Source: Aporrectodea caliginosa
Taxonomy: Eukaryota > Annelida > Clitellata > Crassiclitellata > Lumbricidae
Assembly (NCBI GenBank): GCA_020284085.1
Contig: JACEVL010000143.1
Span: forward strand, 1,038,746 to 1,102,745
Length of the DNA: 64,000 nucleotides
Direction: 5' to 3'
Under the pieces are notes generated by a model, which saw only the letters and a list, made by a program, of their open reading frames with translations, was not told the DNA's origin and searched no databases. Shown in pieces: positions 50,278-58,720 of this stretch. Numbering within the stretch: the stretch's first letter is position 1; every line of letters begins with the position of its first letter. The position numbers and the translations under genes were made by a program.

Positions 50278-50742
50278 GTGGTGTGGTCATTTTGCACAAT
50301 GTTTACAAGGTTCGTTTTCTATGTTCTCTATAAAACTTCACATTTATTTACCCTGTATAATTCTGTCGTTCCCAGTATATTTTCGGATGGTAATATTATG
50401 GTACCCGTATTTAATAAAGAATTATCTAAAAACAGTCTAAACCGCCCCGCCCAGGCCCGGCTACTATGCTACTTAAGGAATTGCATTGAGTCCAAGTGGA
50501 CATTGCGTGGTATCGACGTTGGCAAAGCCCTGTCAGATTCCGTCAAAACCACCAATGTCTGTAGTTCAAACAGAAGTGTAAAATACCGACTCGCCAAAAT
50601 TGCCCTGAGGTATTTCGAGTGCGAATTTTATACGTTCAACAGAGAAAACAAGCAAAAAACGGAACTTAAAGGAAACCCGTTCGCCTTCGGCCATAGAGAA
50701 ATGAACGAGCGAAACAACAAACCGAGAATCCATAGTAATTAA
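50278..50742 (+). CDS. Unrecognised 154-codon ORF
   Basis: The later part, from about 50398 (MVPVFNKELSKNSLNRPAQA ... LLCYLRNCIESKWTLRGIDV ... KYRLAKIALRYFECEF), has balanced composition and CpG content above the local background, so it may be a real exon or small gene. The first ~40 residues look like chance sequence. I recognise no domain. It lies divergently, about 0.8 kb upstream of the SLMAP start, and overlaps the end of the MITE flank. Confidence 0.3.
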   Translation: MVWSFCTMFTRFVFYVLYKTSHLFTLYNSVVPSIFSDGNIMVPVFNKELSKNSLNRPAQARLLCYLRNCIESKWTLRGIDVGKALSDSVKTTNVCSSNRSVKYRLAKIALRYFECEFYTFNRENKQKTELKGNPFAFGHREMNERNNKPRIHSN

Positions 50743-51473
50743 GCTAACCCAACAACTGGTATATGGCAAGGAGGTACTACAAGAACAAGGACTGCTACTA
50801 CGTAAGTAAGATTTGAATAAATATTTATAAATCAGAAATTTTGACAATTAATAAACCGTCACCTACTGTCATTGAAAATGGACACCGTGCCTACAGCTCC
50901 CTTCATACACTGTAGGTTTACCCAGTACAGGGATCGCTCATTTTTTCAAAAAGCAAGTATGTGCGCAACAGAACATTCTCCCTTGTCATTCTAATTTCAA
51001 CAAAATTGCTCGCAATGTTTAATCCTTAAAAATTAACAAATAAACGCAGACGTTGAGGTAGTTGGATCATACCTTCGAATGATTTCTATCAAAGTTTGCG
51101 CTGTTAGGAAGCTACTACGTACTGGTCTCAGTGGTCTGGTGACCTAATAGCTATAGGCCCTACTGCAGGAAAATAGCCTAATAATTTAATGTCTCTGCTT
51201 GCTACCGCTGTTATTTTTAATCGTAGCCTACCAGTATCCTCGAATTGTCTTCAGCGCCCACAAAACCTAATTCATGGAACCAGCTTATTCACAAGCGCTT
51301 AGTCAAAACAAAATCGATAGACATGGGTAAAGATTGGTTATAAGGCCAAGATCCAAAGGTCTGTAACTCTGTAAGAAGACGCCTGCAGTTTGCCTACCGA
51401 TCGTTGCATGCTTATTGGCCTACCAGCTCTGTATTAATTTTTAGGGCTCTGAACCTCGGGCTAGTACGGACAG

Positions 51474-51556
51474 ATGATGATGCACGATGATGCATGATGA
51501 TGACGGCGATGATGATGATGATGATGATGACAACGACGGCGACGGCGGACGATTTG

Positions 51557-51588
<32 letters not shown>

Positions 51589-51664
51589 TGATGATGATGA
51601 TGATGACGATGACGATGATGACGACGACGACGACGATGATGATGACGATGATGATGACGATGAC

Positions 51665-51719
<55 letters not shown>

Positions 51720-51720
51720 G
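51474..51720. repeat. GAT/GAC trinucleotide tract
   Basis: About 245 bp of nearly uninterrupted GAT and GAC triplets. Long poly-Asp, poly-Ser, poly-His and Ile/Val frames here are products of the repeat and not genes. Confidence 0.95.
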
Positions 51721-51784
51721 CCAGACACATAAAATTATAGCCGAGGACTGTCGACGGTCTGATTTGGTCCAGCATGTATAGCCT

Positions 51785-51908
51785 ACGAACAGGCTCCATA
51801 TCATGTAAAATGTTTCTAAAAGCGTTGGCTGTTGGGATCGGCGTCTGCAGGTTAGTGCGCTGGACTGTCTAACCAGAGGTCGGGTGGTTCAAATCCCATT
51901 CAGGAAAT
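51785..51908 (+). mobile_element. SINE with tRNA-like segment
   Basis: GGTTAGTGCGCTGGACTGTC followed by TCGGGTGGTTCAAATCCC looks like tRNA A and B boxes, but the T-stem does not pair. The 5' part (CTCCATATCATGTAAAATG ... AAAAGCGTTGGC) recurs at 61050-61090, showing this is a dispersed repeat and not a tRNA gene. Confidence 0.6.
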
Positions 51909-51909
51909 A

Positions 51910-52898
51910 ATGATAATACTCGATCACATCAGCCACTAGCGTCACCTAGCGAACGCGCTTTGAACATAGTAGGATACTGTAGGCCCTCTGCTGACCGTAA
52001 CTTCATTACTCTTAAATTATGCTTTCGTCTGTGCGTCGTAGTTGCAGGAAATGAGTGAAGTCCAAATTAAAGGAACCTAATTCTTTAGTTAATTGGTTTG
52101 GTATGTCTGTCATGAATAATAAGTAGGGCCTATGCCATGCACGGACAACTTTTTTAACAGGGGGCCGCCCTAAGATTTAAAGGACAGCTCAGAGGGCCGT
52201 ATGCCAATCGCGGGGCAAATGTTTGCAGATTCATTTGCCACAGAAATTGAGACAATATTAATTTTATTCAAACTAAGCATTGCAGAATAACCGTTAAAGT
52301 AAATTAGGCTAATATAATTTTATGATGAAAATCTAATTAGGCCCTATCATAACACATAGGCCTACGTACAGTCCTCAGTTTTATTCTGATGGTTAGCCTA
52401 CATCTATCAAACAAGAAACTCAATTGACTTCTTACGACGACATTCTTTATGGACATACTAATATACTCGATTATTCTCTATTCGATATAGGCCTGGATCC
52501 CATTTTTGGAATCGTACGCTCTTAATTGCTACACAATATATATTTTTATTCAACGCCAACCGAATGCTAGGTTATTCAAACATAAACTCCGCCTTTACTT
52601 ACTTGAAGACACGTCCTGAGTTTGAATGATTAAGGTATGGCTTCTGCTCAGTTGTGGTCTGAGCCATTAGTTAAGACGTTAGTTAAGAGTTTTTTTCTGT
52701 CTAGTTGCATTTACTTGGTTTGGCGACTATTATTACCATCTGTAGGCCGTCGCCTTGCTTCCTATTCTACATAAGGGGCCATGGAAAGACCCCCTTAGGC
52801 TTAGGTTCCCCTGTGTAACAGAGAGTGACTCATTTTTTGTAACCTCTCTATTACTTCCTTGCAACTTGGTAACCGAATGAATTGAATTGAAACTGAAT
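51910..52898. other. No gene seen
   Basis: AT-rich unique-looking sequence up to the 5' LTR. A CAGGGGGCCGCCC motif at about 52158 resembles a hAT end but I find no partner. Confidence 0.4.
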
Positions 52899-53441
52899 TG
52901 TGGCGTTTTTGCCAGGGACCACCCCTCGGTTTTTGGGCCCACCCTCGGTTTTTGGGACCACCCTCGGTTTTTGGGACCACCCTCGGTTTTTGGGCCTCCC
53001 TGTTTTGGACCACCCTGCTAGGCTTTGGCGGCCTGGCCTTTGGCGACCTAGCCCGTGGATCCTGCCCAGGGATCCCTCATAGCCCAGGGATCCCTCATAG
53101 CCCAGGGATCCCTAGCCTTTGGCGACATAGCCCGTGGATCCCTCTAGCCCGTGGATCCCTAGCCCGTGGATCCCTCATAGCCCAGGGATCCCTAGCCTTT
53201 GGCCACATAGCCCGTGGATCCCTCATAGCCCAGGGATCCCTAGCCTTTGGCCACATAGCCCGTGGATCCCTCATAGCCCAGGGATCCCTAGCCTTTGGCG
53301 ACATAGCCCGTGGATCCTTCATAGCCCGTGGATCCCTGCCCAGGGATCCCTTGCCCAGGGATCCCTCATAGCCCAGGGATCCCTGCCCGAGGATCCCTGC
53401 TAGGCCATGGTGACTGGAGTCCTACCCCTGCCCCGGCTGGG

Positions 53442-53452
53442 TATATATATAG
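53442..53452 (+). promoter_or_regulatory. TATA box of the 5' LTR
   Basis: GGGTATATATATAGAGGGCG, the only TATA motif in the LTR, about 90 bp upstream of the LTR polyadenylation signal. The same element is at 57725-57735 in the 3' LTR. Confidence 0.75.
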
Positions 53453-53534
53453 AGGGCGCTCTCGCGTAGAAGTTAAGTCTTGCCGGTTGGTTTGGTATAT
53501 TTCTGAGGCTTGACTCGTCTTCTGATGTATGGTG

Positions 53535-53540
53535 AATAAA
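53535..53540 (+). promoter_or_regulatory. LTR polyadenylation signal
   Basis: AATAAA followed by GATTGTGATTG. The 3' LTR counterpart is at 57820-57825 and would serve the transcript end. Confidence 0.7.
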
Positions 53541-53722
53541 GATTGTGATTGAACTTCGGTGTTCTCTTCCTTCGGTGGGTGACACTGATCGCTACGGCTA
53601 GTCGGCTGGCGGATGCTGAAATCCTTCGAATACCACGGAGGTCCTACTTACGCTCCCATCCTGAGCGACACGCGCCTTACACTCGCATCCTGAGAGAGAG
53701 CAGAACCCCGTTTTTGTTACAT

Positions 53723-53735
53723 TGGTACCAGAGCC
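53723..53735 (+). promoter_or_regulatory. Primer binding site
   Basis: TGGTACCAGAGCC one base after the LTR. It resembles the TGGTATCAGAGC sites that many retrotransposons use with initiator-methionine tRNA, with one difference. Confidence 0.75.
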
Positions 53736-53789
53736 AGTGGGGTTTTGACGGAAATTTCCTGCCGCCGACGACGCTAGAATCGACCGAAG

Positions 53790-56525
53790 ATGTTTCCGGG
53801 AGACGAGGACGACACCATTCCCTACGCGGCCTTGGACCTGGCCGATCTGCCGTCAAGAATTTCTACGCCAGCCGCGAGACGAATGGCCGCGTTGGTTACG
53901 CGACCTGACCGAAGCCGCTTGCTGTCCGAGATCGACTTCGATGATCCAGAGCCGATGAGACCGAGCTTCCGCGAAGACAGGGAAGAAGAGATGACCGTGA
54001 AACCGGAGAGAACGAGCTTCCGAGAAAAGACGGGCGAACCGACGACGGAAAAGAAGAAATTGAAACCGAATTTCCGCGAAGAGACTGAAAGACCGAACGC
54101 TCCGGGGACTTCGACGCCGAATCTGCTAGAAAATGTCAGCGACCTGCTGCGAAGCCGCCCGACGCCGATGAAGCCAGGAAAGTTCGATGGGACGGGCTCG
54201 CTGGAGTCATTCCTGGTGCAGTTCGAGGTCTGCGCAAGGCACAACAAGTGGACGGCCGCGGACCGGGTCGACTACTTGCGATGTTCGCTGGAGAAGGCCG
54301 CTACGCAACTTCTCTGGGACTTCGGCGCTCAACCGAGCGCGAGTTACGAAGAATTGGTTGAACGACTCCGGCAGAGATACGGGACGGAAGGCCAGGCAGA
54401 AACCTTCCGTGCCCAGCTGTACTACCGCCGTCAACGCCCGGAAGAGAACCTCAGCGACCTGCTGCATGAGATCCGACGACTGGTTGTCTTGGCCTACCCG
54501 GTGCCTTCCAACGAGACGACGCAGATCATCGCGAAGGATGCCTTCCTGGAAGCGATGAGAGACCGGGAGCTCTCGCTCAAAGTACGCGAGCGAGAACCGA
54601 AGAACCTGGACGAGGCATACCGGACCGCCCTGCGTCTGGAGGCCTATCAACGGACGAACGATGCCGATGATCGCCGCAGACAGCCAAACCGAGTGCGAGG
54701 GACGCAAGAAACTGATCTGAGCGCCCAGCTTCAGGCTCAGATGGACCGCTTCTTGAACACTCAGCGAGATGAGCAGCGGAAATGGCAGCAAGAAATGGAG
54801 AAAAGAATGGACGAGCAATTCCGCGTGCTTCGCCGAAGCCCTCCTACGACCGACGAACCGAGTCATGAAATCCGACCTGAGCGAGACCGCCCAGGCCCTC
54901 CGGAGAATCAGCGACGCGAAATGACCTGCTTCAACTGCGGACGAGCCGGTCACATGGCCCGTAACTGCCGACGAGATCGCCGATACCAGAATCGCCAGAA
55001 TCGCCAGAACGCGACGACCGAGCCCGATGCTTCGACGCCACCGGACCAGGTGGTCATGAACCATACGACGCGCCCAAGAATGCCGGACCGAGCTACGAAC
55101 AACGCAGTCTACATCCGCGGTGAGATCAACGGACGACCGCAGCTATGCCTGATCGACACTGGATCGGAAGTCAGCCTGGTGCCTTCATCTACTGTCGACG
55201 GGTTAGAACTTCGCTCTTGCAATCGCGTTTTGATGGCTGCTAATGGGTCCGATATAAATGTCCTTGGTGAGGTGCGGGTGCCCATTAAGATTACGAACGG
55301 GTTTTATATCCATACTTCCTTCCTGGTTTCTGATCAGATATCTGAGCCTATGTTAGGGATGGACTGGCTGAGAGAACATCGCTGCCGCTTGGGTTTTGGT
55401 ATGGGATCTTTATTTGTAAGACGCAGGCGTATTTCCCTGGTTAGGGGTAATGGATCTATTTGGTGCCGGCGCGTGATCGTCGCCGAGGAGGTATTAGTTT
55501 CCCCTAAGTCCCAGAGGGATGTCCCGGTTAAGACCATGTACGGTAATTTAACGACCATAGCGCCAGCCTGGATGACGGAGGCTAAGGAAATCCAACCCGG
55601 GGTCCATCTGGCCCGCGTAGTTGTCGGTGACTACGCAGATGCTCGGGTAAGGGTGGTTAATTTGAGCGAAGACCCAGTCCGGTTGTCCAAGGATCGCCCC
55701 TTAGGAGAGCTGCACCCTGTAGAGGTAGAATTGTGCGAGACCAACCGCGGCGAGGACGCGGTCGGCCAAGCTTCGCCAATTGATAAATTGTTAGCGGATT
55801 TGCCCGTAGAAGTGCCTGCGGAGATACGGGAACGACTAGGCGCTTTGCTTGTAAAATATAATGATGTATTTTCCGCGAGTGATAGGGACATAGGCAGAAC
55901 GTCTGTAAGCACGCATAGGATTGAGACGGGAGATGCGCGCCCAGTGAGACAGCCGTTAAGACGACAGCCGCTGCCGCATAGGGTTACGGTCGATGCGCAG
56001 CTAGATAGTACGTTGGCTGAAGAGGTAATTGAAACTGCCGTAAGGATAGCACGCAAGAGAGACAGAGCATTAAAAGGATACGTAGACTATTGGCAAATGA
56101 TTGACAGGTTGTTCCTGTTCCTGTTAATAATCATGGGTGGTCTTGTAGAGTGTGGGAAGGTTGTCCGACCTTTAGAGGTAATTAAGTCGAGGGCCTTTAT
56201 CTTCCCCCCTCTTGGGAATAGATTGGTAGAGTATTTCCCACGACCCCTGGTGGGGAGGGTAAATAGCAGCCATGAAAATGTGTTTGTTGAGGTTGTTTTA
56301 CTCGTCGCTTCTCGACTCCGAAGGACGCGGAACTCCAAGCCATTTGTCCCGCACATCGACAAGCTGCGACCCAGCTACGATGAGGACTTTGAGGAGACGG
56401 GCGGAACCGCCGCTCTGATTCCTGGTGCGCCCGGCCCGAGAGCCGCGACGCCTCCTATCTCCGAGGTTGACGCCTCGGATCGACGACCGAAGAGGACGGT
56501 ACGCCTACCGACCCGCTACCGCTAG
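53790..56525 (+). CDS. Gag-protease fusion with remnant pol ends (911 aa)
   Basis: Uninterrupted ORF. Residues 1-120: acidic/basic repeats (SFREDRE, SFREK, NFREETE). About 125-290: Ty3/gypsy capsid (KPGKFDGTGSLESFLVQFEV, YLRCSLEKAA, LRQRYG, EENLSDLLHEIRRL). 380-393: CCHC zinc knuckle CFNCGRAGHMARNC. 440-540: retropepsin with LIDTGSE (D456) and PMLGMDWLREH. About 690-747: linker and N-terminal edge of reverse transcriptase (YNDVFSASDRD, PVRQPLRRQPLPHR). At about 748 it passes directly to a C-terminal integrase-like tail, ending KPFVPHIDKLRPS and an acidic end. No YxDD, RNase H or integrase D,D-35-E segment is present. The first ATG after the primer site is used. Confidence 0.9.
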   Translation: MFPGDEDDTIPYAALDLADLPSRISTPAARRMAALVTRPDRSRLLSEIDFDDPEPMRPSFREDREEEMTVKPERTSFREKTGEPTTEKKKLKPNFREETERPNAPGTSTPNLLENVSDLLRSRPTPMKPGKFDGTGSLESFLVQFEVCARHNKWTAADRVDYLRCSLEKAATQLLWDFGAQPSASYEELVERLRQRYGTEGQAETFRAQLYYRRQRPEENLSDLLHEIRRLVVLAYPVPSNETTQIIAKDAFLEAMRDRELSLKVREREPKNLDEAYRTALRLEAYQRTNDADDRRRQPNRVRGTQETDLSAQLQAQMDRFLNTQRDEQRKWQQEMEKRMDEQFRVLRRSPPTTDEPSHEIRPERDRPGPPENQRREMTCFNCGRAGHMARNCRRDRRYQNRQNRQNATTEPDASTPPDQVVMNHTTRPRMPDRATNNAVYIRGEINGRPQLCLIDTGSEVSLVPSSTVDGLELRSCNRVLMAANGSDINVLGEVRVPIKITNGFYIHTSFLVSDQISEPMLGMDWLREHRCRLGFGMGSLFVRRRRISLVRGNGSIWCRRVIVAEEVLVSPKSQRDVPVKTMYGNLTTIAPAWMTEAKEIQPGVHLARVVVGDYADARVRVVNLSEDPVRLSKDRPLGELHPVEVELCETNRGEDAVGQASPIDKLLADLPVEVPAEIRERLGALLVKYNDVFSASDRDIGRTSVSTHRIETGDARPVRQPLRRQPLPHRVTVDAQLDSTLAEEVIETAVRIARKRDRALKGYVDYWQMIDRLFLFLLIIMGGLVECGKVVRPLEVIKSRAFIFPPLGNRLVEYFPRPLVGRVNSSHENVFVEVVLLVASRLRRTRNSKPFVPHIDKLRPSYDEDFEETGGTAALIPGAPGPRAATPPISEVDASDRRPKRTVRLPTRYR

Positions 56526-57191
56526 AGACTCGCGATCTCTGCGCGTCTCCGAGTGACAGGCGACGAACGATGGTGAGCGCCTTCGCCGAGTGCTGCTGTC
56601 TGGCACCCCTCGTCGGCCCGGACTCTGATACGCTCGTCGGCCCGGACTCTGTTACGGTCCCCGTCCTTCCCCAGACGCCTTTTGTCTGGGGATGCGTAAG
56701 CCCTCCGTCCCTGACGTCGAGAGACCATGGCTGTCCTCCTTTGTCCTTCCCCCAGACGCTTTTTGTCTGGGGACGCGTTAAGCCCTCCGTCTTAGACGTA
56801 GAGAGACCATGGCTTCCCCCCTTGTTCTATTGTGTGATTTCTTAATTGTTTGTGTTTCGCCGAGAAATGGCTGTGATTGTTATGATTTTGTTATGTCTTG
56901 ATTTTGATCGTTGGCCCGTTGGCCTCTGTTAATTGTCGGATGATTTCTGGGCCGATGGCCACTGCGATCGAACTTTAATTTTTAGAGACTTTGATGGTCG
57001 CGTAGACCGCCCTTAGTCAGCCGGACAGAAGTCAGGACTTGGCCTTTAGTTGTGTACTGGACCTTTTTGTAGGCGGGCTTTGGCTTTTGTGATTTTAGGG
57101 ATCATAGACTTTGTTGGGCCCGTTGGCCACATTGTTGTATTGATTTTTCGTGCGGGTGCCCGGGAGATATAGGGGGCATATCTCTCGTGGT
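56526..57191 (+). other. 3' internal region of the LTR element
   Basis: Non-coding. Contains a doubled GTCGGCCCGGACTCTG (56612-56650), an 81-bp duplication with twin hairpins (56669-56772), and then a T/G-rich stretch to the polypurine tract. Its length between ORF and LTR is unusual for a compact element and suggests RNA signals. Confidence 0.7.
56669..56772 (+). repeat. Twin stem-loops in an 81-bp tandem duplication
   Basis: CCCCAGAC-loop-GTCTGGGG occurs at 56669-56691 and again at 56750-56772, each an 8-bp perfect stem with a 7-nt loop (GCCTTTT, GCTTTTT). Each is followed by AAGCCCTCCGTC and GAGAGACCATGGCT. Confidence 0.85.
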
Positions 57192-57201
57192 GGGAGGAGG
57201 A
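57192..57201 (+). promoter_or_regulatory. Polypurine tract
   Basis: GGGAGGAGGA directly abuts the TG of the 3' LTR, as expected for the plus-strand primer in reverse transcription. Confidence 0.8.
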
Positions 57202-58006
57202 TGTGGCGTTTTTGCCAGGGACCACCCCTCGGTTTTTGGGCCCACCCTCGGTTTTTGGGACCACCCTCGGTTTTTGGGACCACCCTCGGTTTTTGGGCCT
57301 CCCTGTTTTGGACCACCCTGCTAGGCTTTGGCGGCCTAGCCTTTGGCGACCTAGCCCGTGGATCCTGCCCAGGGATCCTCATAGCCCAGGGATCCCTCAT
57401 GGCCCAGCCATGAGCCCAGGGATCCCTAGCCTTTGGCGACATAGCCCGTGGATCCCTCTAGCCCGTGGATCCCTAGCCCGTGGATCCCTCATAGCCCAGG
57501 GATCCCTAGCCTTTGGCCCATAGCCCGTGGATCCCTCATAGCCCAGGGATCCCTAGCCTTTGGCGACATAGCCCGTGGATCCTTCATAGCCCGTGGATCC
57601 CTGCCCAGGGATCCCTCGTAGCCCAGGGATCCCTTGCCCAGGGATCCCTCATAGCCCAGGGATCCCTGCCCGAGGATCCCTGCTAGGCCATGGTGACTGG
57701 AGTCCTACCCCTGCCCCGGCTGGGTATATATATAGAGGGCGCTTGTGCGTTGAAGTTTAGTCTTGGCCTGGTTGGTTTGGTATATTTCTGAGGCTTGACT
57801 CGTCTTCTGATGTATGGTGAATAAAGATTGTGATTGAACTTCGGTGTTCTCTTCCTTCGGTGGGTGACACTGATCGCTACGGCTAGTCGGCTGGCGGATG
57901 CTGAAATCCTTCGAATACCACGGAGGTCCTACTTACGCTCCCATCCTGAGCGACACGCGCCTTACACTCGCATCCTGAGAGAGAGCAGAACCCCGTTTTT
58001 GTCACA
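57202..58006 (+). repeat. 3' LTR
   Basis: Closely matches the 5' LTR but 18 bp shorter overall, with a different number of GGATCC units and substitutions around 57742-57770. TATA at 57725-57735, AATAAA at 57820-57825, ends GTCACA. The difference from the 5' LTR means it is not brand new or has undergone conversion in the repeat arrays. Confidence 0.92.
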
Positions 58007-58084
58007 TTGGTACATAAGTTACATGCATAGGCCACATATGAAATATAGGTTATTGTGCTATTAGGATATTAGCTTTGTGCTATT

Positions 58085-58520
58085 GACTTTTTATTGTTGC
58101 GACATCTCTTTGTTCTACAAACACTATTATTACGTCACTGTTTTTGTCTGTGGACAAAATAGTGACGTAATAATGATGCCAGGTCATTAATTTTTGTTCT
58201 ATGTACTTCGTATTGTGACGACTTCTCTTTGTTATACAAACACTATTATTACGTCACTATTTTGTCTATGGACAAAATAGTGACGTAATAATGATGCCAG
58301 GTCATTAATTTTTTTCTATGTGCTTCGTATTGTGACGACTTCTCTTTGTTATACAAACACTATTATTACGTCACTGTTTTCTCTGTGGACAAAATAGTGA
58401 CGTAATAATGATGCCAGGTCATCAATTTTTGTGCTATGTACTTCGTATTGTGACGATTTCTCTTTGTTATACAGATTTGTTGCGTCACATAGCCTACTTT
58501 GTTTATGGACAAGTTGCTGC
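58085..58520. repeat. Tandem repeat, ~117-bp unit with internal palindrome
   Basis: Three good copies starting near 58107, 58224 and 58341, and a fourth that degenerates after 58460; weaker echoes run to about 58715. Each unit contains ACTATTATTACGTCACT ... AGTGACGTAATAATGAT, an inverted repeat around TGTCTGTGGAC, then GCCAGGTCATTAATTTTT. Confidence 0.88.
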
Positions 58521-58720
58521 TACGATAATAGCTTTGTACTATTGACTTCGTATTATTATGACGAAATCTGCTTGGTTTAAAACACTATTGTAACGGCATT
58601 AGCTATGTTTAGGAACTTTATGGACGCGTTGTTGTTAGGATAATGGCTATTCCGTATTGTGACGACATCTTTTTGTTCTGCAAACACTATTGTTACGTCA
58701 TTATAGGCCTATACCTTTTT

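Larger units (their letters stand above)
52899..53721 (+). repeat. 5' LTR
   Basis: Begins TGTGGCGTTTTTGCCAGGG. U3 carries about four copies of a CCTCGGTTTTTGGGACCAC unit (52923-53000) and then an array of CAGGGATCCCT / CGTGGATCCCT units (53053-53402; I count 18 GGATCC). A TATA box (53442-53452) lies before AGAGGGCG, and AATAAA at 53535-53540, so R starts near 53475. Ends GTTACA. Confidence 0.92.
52899..58006 (+). mobile_element. Ty3/gypsy-type LTR retrotransposon, internally deleted
   Basis: Full-length structure: 5' LTR 52899-53721, tRNA primer site from 53723, one long ORF 53790-56525, repeat-bearing 3' region, polypurine tract 57192-57201, 3' LTR 57202-58006. LTRs begin TG and end CA. Markedly GC-rich compared with its surroundings. 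Reverse transcriptase, RNase H and the integrase core are absent, so it would need an autonomous partner. The 5 bp on either side (TGAAT and TTGGT) do not match; see findings. Confidence 0.92.

Noticed and set aside
51412..51804. Long poly-Asp, poly-Ser, poly-His and Ile/Val open frames
   Set aside because: All are translations of one GAT/GAC microsatellite in different frames; no flanking coding signal.
51838..51905. tRNA-Asp-like gene
   Set aside because: A GTC anticodon can be placed, but the T-stem and anticodon stem contain mismatches and the upstream part is a dispersed repeat.
53053..53402. CRISPR-like array of short repeats
   Set aside because: Repeats are contiguous with no unique spacers, lie in an LTR, and recur in the partner LTR.
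52898..53403. 157-aa and 89-aa ORFs rich in Gly/Ser/Pro/Ile
   Set aside because: Translations of the LTR tandem arrays in overlapping frames.
54207..55064. 285-aa ORF antisense to the retrotransposon gag
   Set aside because: Shadow of the GC-rich gag frame; no domain and no independent signals.
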